From positions 62,001 through 126,000 of the forward strand of contig JABFGG010000002.1 of NCBI GenBank assembly GCA_013112575.1: a DNA stretch of 64,000 bases, given 5' to 3'. The notes below the pieces were generated by a model, which ran no database searches, was not told the DNA's origin, and saw nothing but the letters and a program-made list of their open reading frames with translations. The translations under genes were made by a program, and so were the position numbers. Of this stretch, positions 8,191 to 16,595 are shown one piece after another. This DNA is from Chloroflexota bacterium. GTDB taxonomy: Bacteria; Chloroflexota; Anaerolineae; Anaerolineales; UBA11579. Each line of letters opens with the position of its first letter. The stretch's first letter is position 1.

Positions 8191-8841
8191 GTGACCGAAT
8201 CTACTGATATTGATATCAAGGTTGAAAATAAAGAAGAACATGTAAGCGACATGCGCCAACCTCTGAAGGGACTGTGGGGCGTATTGCATGACCATATGGG
8301 ATTAGTGTCTCTTGCTTTCACCATCTTGGCCGTGGACCAGGCGACCAAAGAAATGGTACGACAATCTATCCCTTTCAGCGGCCGCTGGCTGCCTGATTGG
8401 TTAATGTGGTTAGAGCCTTATGCGCGCATCGTTAATTGGCGCAACACAGGCGCTGCCTTTGGTATGTTCCAGGATGCCAGCCTGATATTCACCATCCTCG
8501 CTTTTGTGGTCATTGCGGTCATCTTTTATTATTACCCGCGTGTCCCTGGTGAAGATTGGCCTCTGCGCCTGGCGATGGGTATGCAGTTGGGGGGAGCTAT
8601 GGGCAACCTAACGGATCGTCTCTCCTTTGGTTACGTCACCGATTTTGTTTCTATCGGCAGGTTCCCCGTATTTAACGTGGCCGACTCGAGCATTTTTATT
8701 GGCACCATTGTCTTGATAGTGGGGGTGTGGTGGACTGAGCGCCAGATGAAACAACGCCAGGAGCAGGAAGAAAGTCAATCTCCCCCGGCTGAACCCGAAC
8801 CCGTAAACATGTCATCGGAAGAAGCAGCGGCAGGTGAGTGA
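8191..8841 (+). CDS. lspA: Lipoprotein signal peptidase (signal peptidase II)
   Basis: This aspartyl membrane protease removes signal peptides from diacylglyceryl-modified prolipoproteins. The 216-residue sequence has the family motifs in order: VDQATK in the first membrane helix, NTGAAFG, then GNLTDR with one catalytic aspartate and FNVADS with the other, spread over four helices. It has an N-terminal extension of about 35 polar residues and a glutamate-rich C-terminal tail, both longer than usual. It starts at GTG 8191 behind AGAGGT and overlaps rluD by eight bases. Its clients here include several lipobox proteins; Lgt is encoded at 22.5 kb. Confidence 0.93.
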   Translation: MTESTDIDIKVENKEEHVSDMRQPLKGLWGVLHDHMGLVSLAFTILAVDQATKEMVRQSIPFSGRWLPDWLMWLEPYARIVNWRNTGAAFGMFQDASLIFTILAFVVIAVIFYYYPRVPGEDWPLRLAMGMQLGGAMGNLTDRLSFGYVTDFVSIGRFPVFNVADSSIFIGTIVLIVGVWWTERQMKQRQEQEESQSPPAEPEPVNMSSEEAAAGE

Positions 8842-9766
8842 GCAACGTATTACCCTGGACTTTGCTTCAAAGGATGCCCAGCGCCTTGATCTTTTTCTTG
8901 TAGACCGTCTTCCGGATTATTCGCGTTCGCGTTTGCAATCTTTGATAAAAGCGGGTCACGTGGTCGTTGATGGGGCGGTGACCCAAAAAACTGGTTACAA
9001 ACTGGACCGGGACGCGCAGATTGAAGTTGTCATTCCCCCAGTTCAGGTTACTGACCTGGTTCCAGAAAACATCCCACTGGACATTATCTTTGAAAATTCA
9101 GATGTGCTGGTGGTCAACAAGGCTGCCGGTATGGTTGTACATCCTTCGCCGGGGCATGAAACGGGAACGCTGGTGCATGCTGCTCTGGCCCATGCTCCCG
9201 ACTTATTGGGTGTCGGGGGTGTATTACGCCCCGGTGTGGTGCACCGCCTGGACCGCGATACCTCTGGTGTCATCATCCTGGCCAAGAGTGACAAAGCCCA
9301 CCAGTTCCTACAAGATCAGTTCCGTGAGCGCACTACCAACAAACGCTATCTGACTCTGGTGGATGGCGCGCCACCTACGCCGGAGGGCCGCGTGGAAGCT
9401 GCTATTGGACGAGAGAGAAACAGCCGCAAGAAAATGGCAGTGGTGCCGCTTAATAAAGGCCGCGATGCGATCAGCGAGTATCAAACTCTGCAGAGTTTTG
9501 AACAGCATACGTTATTAGAGGTCCATCCTCACACCGGGCGCACACACCAGATCCGCGTCCACATGGCCTTTTTGAATTGTCCGGTTGTCGGTGATAACTT
9601 GTATGGCCGGCGCAAAACCACTCTACGTATTAAACGCCAGTTCCTGCACGCCGCTCGACTGGAAATCCAATTGCCTGGTGAAGCAGATACGCGTGCTTTT
9701 GAAGCTACTCTGCCCTCAGATTTGCAGCACGCTCTGGACGTGTTGCAGCGTCAGTCCCCCAATTAG
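8834..9766 (+). CDS. rluD: Ribosomal large subunit pseudouridine synthase, RluD family
   Basis: The 310-residue protein has an N-terminal S4 RNA-binding domain (about 13-75) and an RsuA/RluA-type catalytic domain. The active-site motif HRLDRDTSG lies near residue 137, and the HTGRTHQIRVH motif follows. It isomerises uridines in 23S rRNA; RluD-type enzymes act on helix 69, though the exact target cannot be told from sequence. It starts at GTG 8834 inside the end of lspA, a common lspA-rluD pairing, and ends eight bases before the next gene. Confidence 0.92.
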   Translation: MSEQRITLDFASKDAQRLDLFLVDRLPDYSRSRLQSLIKAGHVVVDGAVTQKTGYKLDRDAQIEVVIPPVQVTDLVPENIPLDIIFENSDVLVVNKAAGMVVHPSPGHETGTLVHAALAHAPDLLGVGGVLRPGVVHRLDRDTSGVIILAKSDKAHQFLQDQFRERTTNKRYLTLVDGAPPTPEGRVEAAIGRERNSRKKMAVVPLNKGRDAISEYQTLQSFEQHTLLEVHPHTGRTHQIRVHMAFLNCPVVGDNLYGRRKTTLRIKRQFLHAARLEIQLPGEADTRAFEATLPSDLQHALDVLQRQSPN

Positions 9767-9774
9767 GAACTATT

Positions 9775-10752
9775 ATGGATGCTCCCAGCCTCGATGAAAT
9801 CCGTGCAACGCGTGAGCGTTTGGGCGGCCGTGTGTTGGAAACGCCTGTGTGGCGCTGGGACACGCACCGGATACAGGAGAAGTTGGGGACGGAGATAGAG
9901 CTCTTCCTGAAGATGGAGATGCTGCAATACACCGGCTCGTTTAAACCACGCGGCGCTTTTAACAATATCCTCAGTCTGGATGATGATGCCAAACGGCGCG
10001 GTGTTACAGGGGCCAGCGCAGGCAACCATGCCATGGGACTGGCCTATGCCGCCCAGCAGGCGGGTGTATCTGCCAAAGTGGTCATGCCCAAATCGGCCAA
10101 TCCGGCCAAAGTGGCTGGCACAAAAGCCTTTGGCGCTGAGGTTGTTTTAGTGGACGACATTATGCAGGTCTTTGAGGGGGTTGAACGCATCCAGAAGGAA
10201 GAAGGCCGCCACTACGTCCACCCCTTTGAAGGGCCTGGGACAGTGCAGGGTACCGCCACAGTAGGCTTTGAGCTTTGCAACCAACTTCTTGATCTGGATG
10301 CCGTCATCGTACCTATTGGCGGCGGCGGCCTGATTGCCGGAGTATCCCGAGCCGTTAAGCTGATGCAACCTGATTGTGTGGTTTACGGCGTCGAACCAGA
10401 AGGGGCGGACACCATGCATCGTAGTTTTGCTTCTGGGCAGGTGGAAAGTATTGACCGCGTCACTACGATTGCCGATGGCCTGGGTTCACCCACCACCGCG
10501 CCCTATAGTTTGGATATCTGTCGCCAACACGTGGATGAGTTGGTCAAGGTGACAGACACTGAATTGCGGCGTGCCATGTTGTTATTATTTGAGGGCGCTA
10601 AACTGGTCACCGAGTCGGCAGGGGCAGCAGGCATTGCCGCTTTGGTCGAGCACCTCGCTGACCGCCTGCGTGGCAAACGTGTGGCTGTTGTGCTTTCCGG
10701 CGCTAACATTGATTTGCGTACATTCTGGACACAAGTTTCTGAGGAGTTGTAA
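9775..10752 (+). CDS. PLP-dependent threonine/serine dehydratase (or serine racemase)
   Basis: This 325-residue fold-type II PLP enzyme has the lysine motif SFKPRGAFN near 60, the SAGNHAMG loop near 80, the phosphate-binding GGGGL near 182 and a C-terminal SGANID. It lacks the regulatory ACT domains of biosynthetic IlvA, so it fits catabolic threonine dehydratase, serine dehydratase or serine racemase; these cannot be separated by eye. Its stop overlaps the start of the threonine aldolase gene (TAATG), so two alternative routes of threonine breakdown are encoded together. Confidence 0.85.
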   Translation: MDAPSLDEIRATRERLGGRVLETPVWRWDTHRIQEKLGTEIELFLKMEMLQYTGSFKPRGAFNNILSLDDDAKRRGVTGASAGNHAMGLAYAAQQAGVSAKVVMPKSANPAKVAGTKAFGAEVVLVDDIMQVFEGVERIQKEEGRHYVHPFEGPGTVQGTATVGFELCNQLLDLDAVIVPIGGGGLIAGVSRAVKLMQPDCVVYGVEPEGADTMHRSFASGQVESIDRVTTIADGLGSPTTAPYSLDICRQHVDELVKVTDTELRRAMLLLFEGAKLVTESAGAAGIAALVEHLADRLRGKRVAVVLSGANIDLRTFWTQVSEEL

Positions 10753-11789
10753 TGGCTGACATCATTGATCTACGTTCCGATACAGTTACCAAACCCACGC
10801 CTGCTATGCGTGAAGCTATGGCCCAGGCTAAAGTGGGTGACGATGTCTACGGGGAGGACCCGACCGTAAACCAATTGCAGGAATTGGCTGCTGAGATGAC
10901 GGGCATGCAAGCCGCCATCTTGGTGCCCACTGGCACGATGGGCAACCTCTCCTCCTTATTGGCGCACTGCGACCGTGGTGATGAAGTCATTCTCGGCCAC
11001 CTTGCCCACACTTTTTTATATGAGGCAGGTGGCATGGCTGCATTGGGCGGCATTCACCCGCACCAGCTCCGCAATCAGGCTGATGGCACACTACTCTTGG
11101 ACGACATCCGCAATGCTATCCGTCCCGATGACGTGCATGACCCTCCTACTAAGCTCATCACCTTAGAGAATACCCACAATCGCTGCGGTGGTGTGGCCCT
11201 TTCGGTCGATTACACACAGTCTGTGGTTGAGATTGCCAGGGAACACAACCTGAAATTGCATATTGACGGGGCGCGTCTTTTTAACGCAGCCGTTGCTTTG
11301 GGAGTATCTGCTGGCGAGCTGGTTGCAGGGGCTGATTCTGTCACCTTTTGCTTGAGTAAAGGACTTAGTGCCCCGGTAGGTTCAATGGTCTGCGGTTCAA
11401 ACGAATTCATCAAACGTGTCCACCGTATGCGCAAGATGCTGGGTGGTGGTATGCGTCAGGCGGGGATCGTGGCGGCTGCCGGAATTGTGGCCTTGCAGCA
11501 GATGGTCGAGCGTATGGCCGACGATCACCACCGCGCAAATGAACTGGCTGAGGGGTTGGGAGCTATTGAAGGCATTCACATCGACAGCCAGGATACCAAC
11601 ATGGTCTACATATCCCTGACCGAAGAGGTCGCTCTCTCACCGAAAGACCTGCTAGCCAGGTCTTATGAGCATGGCGTCAAATACAGTTCAGTGGGTGGCC
11701 GCAGCTTCCGCATGGTGACGCATGCCTGGATAGAAGACGACCATATTGCTAAAACGGTGGATGTAGTTAGAGCGGCTGTAGCAGGCTAG
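10752..11789 (+). CDS. ltaE: Low-specificity threonine aldolase
   Basis: The 345-residue fold-type I PLP enzyme splits threonine or allo-threonine into glycine and acetaldehyde. Visible motifs are LRSDTVTKPTPAMR at the N-terminus, GDDVYGEDPTVN, the substrate-loop ENTHN near 138, the PLP aspartate segment HIDGARLFN and the Schiff-base lysine in LSKGLSAPVG. Length and motifs are typical of the family. It is coupled to the upstream dehydratase by a one-base overlap and ends 15 bases from a convergent gene. Confidence 0.92.
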   Translation: MADIIDLRSDTVTKPTPAMREAMAQAKVGDDVYGEDPTVNQLQELAAEMTGMQAAILVPTGTMGNLSSLLAHCDRGDEVILGHLAHTFLYEAGGMAALGGIHPHQLRNQADGTLLLDDIRNAIRPDDVHDPPTKLITLENTHNRCGGVALSVDYTQSVVEIAREHNLKLHIDGARLFNAAVALGVSAGELVAGADSVTFCLSKGLSAPVGSMVCGSNEFIKRVHRMRKMLGGGMRQAGIVAAAGIVALQQMVERMADDHHRANELAEGLGAIEGIHIDSQDTNMVYISLTEEVALSPKDLLARSYEHGVKYSSVGGRSFRMVTHAWIEDDHIAKTVDVVRAAVAG

Positions 11790-11803
11790 GCATCCCCAGG
11801 ATA

Positions 11804-13504
11804 TTAGTCCAACAGAGAAGCTTCTTCCGAAACATCAATTTTGGCCGTTTTCCCAAATAATTCCTGCCAGTGGCTCAGGCTGGGTGCGATCTGGTTGCGT
11901 CCACGCGCTTTGGCGCGATACAGGCGCTGGTCTGCCAGGTGGATCAGCTCCTGCCCATTTTGACCTTCTTTCGGGAACATGGCGATTCCCTGACTGATCG
12001 TTGGGGCGGGTACTGTTTTGCCGTCAACTGTTGCAAACTCAGTGTTGTTTAGGGTCTTTCGGATGCGTTCGGCAATGCGTAAGGCCTGTTCCCCGGTCAC
12101 TTCCGGCAGGATCAAGCTGAACTCTTCACCCCCCCAACGCCCCAAAACGTCGGTACGTTTAATGTGTTCGTTGATCGTCTGGCACAATTCCACTAATACT
12201 TGATCCCCGACTTGATGCCCGAAAGTGTCGTTGTAACGCTTGAAGTGGTCGATGTCCAACATGATGACAGCAAGATTTGTGTCACTGTCATTGGCAGCTC
12301 GGATATGTTCATCTAATAATTGCAAATAATGACGGTGGTTGTAAGCTCCTGTCAGGCTGTCACGTCGTGATTGTTCTTCCACTGCCCCATGTTGTATAGC
12401 ATGATCCAGTGCCATCGCAGCTTGTTTGGCGACACTTTCCAGCAATTGCAAATCACCGTCATCAAAAGCGTTAAATTCATATGAGGCTACAGCGACAGCC
12501 CCGAGCACCTCATTTCCTGCTATCAGTGGTGTGCCTAACCAGGAGTTGCTGGACTTATCTTTTCCAATTGTCTCTACGTGGAAATCATATTTTTCTACAG
12601 CATCTTCAATATCCCCAGTTATCAAAGACTTGCGGTTGCGTACTACCCATGAACCTGGCCCATTCCCTAATGGGTAATCTTTGGCAGGAAAGAATTGCCC
12701 TTCATCGTATAACAGTTCCAGACGGATCATGTCTTTGCCAGGAGAAAGGATGCCCAGGAAATAAGTGTCAGCATCAAGCGCTTCCTGAATGGACTCCTTG
12801 ACAATATCGATTACCTCAGCATTATCGAGCGATGAACTTATACGTTGTGAGACGCGATTAATGGTCTCTAAACGCTGCATTTGAAGATCGATGACTGCTC
12901 GTAACCTAACCACCGTTTCTGTGATGATGATTGTGGCAAATAAGATTATGCCTGCATTTTGAATGTAGCTACTCTGAAAAATTGTTGCTGGTAGTGCAAA
13001 CACTTGTAGACAGGCGATATGAACGAAGGCAAATAAGTAAGCAGACCAGCGCCCAGAGATAATTGCAGCGATCGTAATAATGATCGCTGCCAACATGGCC
13101 GAGGTTGCCAATGACGGCAGTGGTGTGATGATCGTATAAAATGCGAGAATAGCACCATTGAGGATAGAGGCCCACCATTGGAGACTTTTGAAGCGGTCTA
13201 AAAGAGGCAAAAAATATAAGAGCATCAAGGTATATGAAATTCCCGCAATACCGATCCCTAGATGAACTTGTTGATCTACCTGGCTGTAGTAAAGAATAAG
13301 CCCCTCAACCAGTATAAATGCAAAGAAGCCAATACCCAGCACCATTGCCGGGAGGGCCAAAAAGATGCGATGCTTTGCAGATAGCTGGTGCAGTGATTGC
13401 ACTGATTTTTCCATGGCTACAGGGTGATTGTAGATTTTACCGTAAAAGCGAAAGCCCTTTCTTAAGGTTCTCAAAAACGGTCTAAATAGGGACCTTTTCT
13501 CCAA
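11804..13504 (-). CDS. Membrane-bound diguanylate cyclase with GAF sensor
   Basis: The 566-residue protein has five or six membrane helices (about 45-200), a GAF domain (about 210-370) and a GGDEF domain (about 380-540). The active-site loop is GGEEF at 458-462, with the metal-binding DIDHFK at 417-422, so it should make c-di-GMP from two GTP. The allosteric I-site position reads K449-R-T-D452 instead of RxxD, so product feedback inhibition may be weak. The likely effector within this window is the tandem GEMM riboswitch pair at 51.6-51.9 kb. It is transcribed divergently from the recombinase-like gene and has no operon partner. Confidence 0.9.
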   Translation of the reverse strand: MEKRSLFRPFLRTLRKGFRFYGKIYNHPVAMEKSVQSLHQLSAKHRIFLALPAMVLGIGFFAFILVEGLILYYSQVDQQVHLGIGIAGISYTLMLLYFLPLLDRFKSLQWWASILNGAILAFYTIITPLPSLATSAMLAAIIITIAAIISGRWSAYLFAFVHIACLQVFALPATIFQSSYIQNAGIILFATIIITETVVRLRAVIDLQMQRLETINRVSQRISSSLDNAEVIDIVKESIQEALDADTYFLGILSPGKDMIRLELLYDEGQFFPAKDYPLGNGPGSWVVRNRKSLITGDIEDAVEKYDFHVETIGKDKSSNSWLGTPLIAGNEVLGAVAVASYEFNAFDDGDLQLLESVAKQAAMALDHAIQHGAVEEQSRRDSLTGAYNHRHYLQLLDEHIRAANDSDTNLAVIMLDIDHFKRYNDTFGHQVGDQVLVELCQTINEHIKRTDVLGRWGGEEFSLILPEVTGEQALRIAERIRKTLNNTEFATVDGKTVPAPTISQGIAMFPKEGQNGQELIHLADQRLYRAKARGRNQIAPSLSHWQELFGKTAKIDVSEEASLLD

Positions 13505-13528
13505 AAATAGTCGCCAGTTTGCATGTTA

Positions 13529-13557
13529 TTGATATTATGTCTAATTATTAGTACAAT
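13529..13557 (+). promoter_or_regulatory. Sigma-70-type promoter upstream of the recombinase-like gene
   Basis: TTGATA at 13529-13534 and TACAAT at 13552-13557 are separated by exactly 17 bases. The predicted transcript would begin about 25 bases before ATG 13590. A second perfect -10 (TATAAT, 13560-13565) lies just downstream without a good -35. Confidence 0.5.
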
Positions 13558-13589
13558 GCTATAATTAGGAACTTAGTACTGGTGTACCC

Positions 13590-14465
13590 ATGATAGATGT
13601 GCAAGCCGATGCGTTTTTAAAGCGCATCAATACTCCACAAACATACTCCTTACATACCAGGCAGGCCTACGCCAGTGATGTGCGTAGTTTTGTGCATTTC
13701 CTCCATTCTTCTGCGCAAAGTGTTCCAACGCTTAAAGACTTTACCTCTAACCAGGTGCGCGCCTACCTGGATCAGCAGCGTCAACTTGGACTGCAATCCA
13801 GCACGCTCAACCGCCGCCGAGCCTCACTCAGACGCTTCGCACGTTATTTACAAGCCGAGGGTCTAATTCAGAAAGACCCTACCAGGAATATCACCACAGC
13901 CAGTCTTGATCCCGAAGCAGCTCCCATAGTAACTACAGTATTCACACCAATAGAACTTCAGCAATTGGATGCTCTCATGGCGGTCAAACCACATGCGCGG
14001 TCATGGCGAGACCGCTCAATTTTGGCATTGTTGCTGGAAACAGGTCTGATGACCAGTCGCCTGGTGGATTTGAATGTAAATGATTTTTATGCAGAGGGAA
14101 AACGCTTGCGTCTCTCTGATCAAATTGGAGATGAGTATCGAACAGCAATACCTGCAAGTGCATCTGTTTTGCAAGCTTATCTTGAACGCGGCCGCCCTGA
14201 GTTGGCAGCCCCTGACGAAGGGGCCTTGTTTGTTAGCCAGATGGGGGGGCGTATGAGTCGCCAGAGTGTCTGGCACATGCTGCGTAAATGGGGCCAGATC
14301 GCTAAGATCAAAGCCGAAGTATCGCCGCGCGCCATCCGCAATACTGCTGTTAGCCACATGGTAGAGGCTGGGCGCACAACTACTGAGATCATGAATTTAT
14401 TGGGACATCGCAACCTTCATTCTACTGAAGCCCTTATTCGCCGTTTGAAGGCGGCTAAGGCATAG
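13590..14465 (+). CDS. Tyrosine-recombinase-fold protein with degenerate catalytic site
   Basis: The 291-residue protein follows XerC/XerD layout: an N-terminal SAM-like core-binding domain (about 5-92) and a C-terminal catalytic fold (about 115-285). Aligned by eye to XerD, the catalytic residues are mostly lost: Arg I is M154 (TGLMTSRL), the beta-hairpin lysine is Y183, the HxxR histidine is R247 and the nucleophilic tyrosine is L282. R250 and H273 (LGH) remain. DNA binding is therefore plausible, but strand cleavage is not. It lies just upstream of the purine nucleoside phosphorylase operon and could be a DNA-binding or architectural derivative of Xer. Confidence 0.8.
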   Translation: MIDVQADAFLKRINTPQTYSLHTRQAYASDVRSFVHFLHSSAQSVPTLKDFTSNQVRAYLDQQRQLGLQSSTLNRRRASLRRFARYLQAEGLIQKDPTRNITTASLDPEAAPIVTTVFTPIELQQLDALMAVKPHARSWRDRSILALLLETGLMTSRLVDLNVNDFYAEGKRLRLSDQIGDEYRTAIPASASVLQAYLERGRPELAAPDEGALFVSQMGGRMSRQSVWHMLRKWGQIAKIKAEVSPRAIRNTAVSHMVEAGRTTTEIMNLLGHRNLHSTEALIRRLKAAKA

Positions 14466-14481
14466 CTCGAGGAGGCTATTT

Positions 14482-15318
14482 ATGGACGAATTTTTAAGTC
14501 TTGAGAAAATCAATGAAATGACGGCAGCCGTACGTGCCAAAACCTCTTACACCCCGAAAATCGGTATGATCCTGGGCTCGGGATTAGGCCCTCTGGCAGA
14601 TACCATTGAAAACCCCGATGTGGTTCCCTATGGCGAGTTGCCCGGTTGGCCGATCTCTACAGTTGAAGGCCATTCTGGTGAATTGGTCATCGGCAAATTG
14701 GAAGGCCAGGATGTACTGGTTATGCGTGGGCGCACCCACTTTTATGAAGGTTATCCTATGCCCTTGCTGGGTTTGCCGGTGCGAGTGATGCAAAGCCTGG
14801 GCGCTAAAATCCTTATTGTCACCAATGCTGCTGGAGCTGTAGACCCCGATTTTGAACCCGGTGACCTGATGATGTTGACTGATCACCTGAACCTTTTGGG
14901 TATGGCCGGGCACAATCCGTTGCGTGGCCCCAATCTAGCTGAGTTTGGCCCGCGCTTCCCGGATATGAGCCAGGTCTATGATCGTGAATTGCACGATGTT
15001 GCCCGCAAAGTTGCTGCCGAGAACGAGATTACCCTGCGAGAGGGCGTTTACGTTTGTCTGGCTGGCCCTTCTTTCGAAACTCCTGCCGACCTGCGCTTTT
15101 TGCGCACAGTTGGCGTCGACGCGGTGGGCATGTCCACAGTACCGGAAGCCATTGTGGCCCGGCACGGCGGCATGCGTGTCTTAGGTGTTTCTGGCATCAG
15201 CAATAAAGCCAACCTGGATGGGAACACCCTGACCACTCACGAAGAAGTGCTTGAGGCCGGACAAGTATTGGTGCCAAAGTTGACCAACCTGGTACGAGGT
15301 GTGTTGCGCAGCCTGTAG
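14482..15318 (+). CDS. Purine nucleoside phosphorylase (PNP/MTAP family, trimeric type)
   Basis: This 278-residue enzyme cleaves purine (deoxy)nucleosides with phosphate. Motifs include the phosphate-binding GSGLG near 33, STVEGHSGE with the catalytic-site histidine, MRGRTHFYEGY, the TNAAGAV turn, AGPSFETPA and GMSTVPE. These match class II inosine/guanosine phosphorylases, not the MTAP encoded at 31.8-32.6 kb. ATG 14482 follows a strong GAGGAGG. It is the first gene of a tightly packed operon running to lgt at 23.3 kb. Confidence 0.92.
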   Translation: MDEFLSLEKINEMTAAVRAKTSYTPKIGMILGSGLGPLADTIENPDVVPYGELPGWPISTVEGHSGELVIGKLEGQDVLVMRGRTHFYEGYPMPLLGLPVRVMQSLGAKILIVTNAAGAVDPDFEPGDLMMLTDHLNLLGMAGHNPLRGPNLAEFGPRFPDMSQVYDRELHDVARKVAAENEITLREGVYVCLAGPSFETPADLRFLRTVGVDAVGMSTVPEAIVARHGGMRVLGVSGISNKANLDGNTLTTHEEVLEAGQVLVPKLTNLVRGVLRSL

Positions 15319-15333
15319 CCTGCCGACGACTAA

Positions 15334-16053
15334 ATGGTTGAGGTCCTCCAATTTTTAAAAGACTTCGAAGCTGTTATCTACTTCTTGCTGGGGGCGGGCG
15401 GCATTTGGTACATATACGGCTTCGGGCGCGCCTGGCAGGAAATGCGCAGCGCGGTGTTTGGCTTGGAGCGCGACAGCGCCCAAAGACGATTGAACGCGGC
15501 AGCGGTTTCCATGTTCGTACTCTTTGCCCTGGGTTTAACGGTCTTCGTGCTGGTTACTTTTGTGGCGCCGGTCATCCCGGCAGGTGAGATAGTGCCTACG
15601 CAAGAGATACGCTTGGGCGAAACACCCGTCGGCACACTGAGTGTGGATGGCACACAAGAAGCAGGGGTAGCTGCCGATCCCCTGGCAACCGCCACACCTC
15701 TCCCAACGGTCGCCATCGCAGAAGATGGCTGTGTTCCGGCCCAGTTGGTGTTTTCTGCTCCAGAGGCCGGGAGCACTATCCGTGGCAATGTTGAGGTTAC
15801 CGGAACCGTTGATATTGAAAACTTTGGCTTTTACAAATTTGAAGTGGCACGTGCGGATGAAGCCCTGTGGCTTACTATCCAGGCTGGGCGTAATCCTGTG
15901 ATCGATAACGTCTTAGTGGAGAGCTGGGATACGTCTCGCTTGCCACCCGGAGATTATGTATTGCAATTGATCGTGACCAACAATGCCGGTGAAGAATTGC
16001 CTGCCTGTCGTATCCCTGTGCGCATTGATCCTCCAGCAGAAGAGGATGCCTGA
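15334..16053 (+). CDS. Membrane-anchored protein with extracytoplasmic Ig-like domain
   Basis: The 239-residue protein has two membrane helices (about 13-29 and 56-80) and then a Thr/Pro-rich linker leading to a beta-rich domain (about 130-235) on the outer face. The domain pattern (GSTIRGNVEVTGT, then WDTSRLPPGDYVLQL) is that of bacterial Ig/fibronectin-like modules often found in Chloroflexota envelope proteins. It contains two cysteines (near 134 and 226) that could form a disulfide. No enzymatic motif is seen. Its stop overlaps the start of the GNAT gene by one base. Confidence 0.65.
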   Translation: MVEVLQFLKDFEAVIYFLLGAGGIWYIYGFGRAWQEMRSAVFGLERDSAQRRLNAAAVSMFVLFALGLTVFVLVTFVAPVIPAGEIVPTQEIRLGETPVGTLSVDGTQEAGVAADPLATATPLPTVAIAEDGCVPAQLVFSAPEAGSTIRGNVEVTGTVDIENFGFYKFEVARADEALWLTIQAGRNPVIDNVLVESWDTSRLPPGDYVLQLIVTNNAGEELPACRIPVRIDPPAEEDA

Positions 16054-16595
16054 TGAGCGATATAAGCATTCGTCCGGCCGTTGCCGCTGACCTGGAATAT
16101 CTTGTCCACATGGATCACAGTTATCACACTGATTTTGTATGGCAAATGGACATGCAGAACAATGAGCACCAGGTAGGGGTTACCTTTCGCGAAACTCGTT
16201 TGCCACGTTCCATGCGTGTTGAATACCCACGTGATTTTAGTAGTTTGATGGATGATTGGCTAAAACGATCGGCGGTTTTGGTGGGTGAGAACAAGGATGA
16301 GTTGGTGGGCTATGTAGGCTTGATGCTTGGTATTGCTCCCAAAAGTACCTGGGTCACAGATTTCGTAGTTTTGCGCCGTCTGCGCCGTCAGGGCTATGGT
16401 TCCAGTTTGTTGGCTGCTGCTCAAAGTTGGGCGCGGGAACAGGGCAGTCGGCGCTTGGTAATCGAAATGCAGTCCAAAAATTATCCGGGCATTTCCATGG
16501 CCAACAAGCTTGGTTATGAATTTTGCGGTTATAGCGACCGCTACTACACGAATCAGGATATCGCTATCTTTTTTGCGAAACGCATTCAGACATGA
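16053..16595 (+). CDS. GNAT-family N-acetyltransferase
   Basis: This 180-residue protein has the GNAT acetyl-CoA motif: RRLRRQGYGSSLL near 109-121 corresponds to motif A (Q/RxxGxG/A), followed by an NKLGYEFCGY C-terminal motif. The N-terminus (ISIRPAVAADLEYLVHMD) is typical. The acceptor is unknown. It overlaps genes on both sides by one to four bases, so it is co-translated with the Ig-like membrane protein and the membrane regulator. Confidence 0.85.
   Translation: MSDISIRPAVAADLEYLVHMDHSYHTDFVWQMDMQNNEHQVGVTFRETRLPRSMRVEYPRDFSSLMDDWLKRSAVLVGENKDELVGYVGLMLGIAPKSTWVTDFVVLRRLRRQGYGSSLLAAAQSWAREQGSRRLVIEMQSKNYPGISMANKLGYEFCGYSDRYYTNQDIAIFFAKRIQT

Noticed and set aside
13590-14465. Integrase marking a mobile or genomic island
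   Set aside because: The catalytic residues are lost, no attachment repeats or phage genes are nearby, and the flanking genes are housekeeping.
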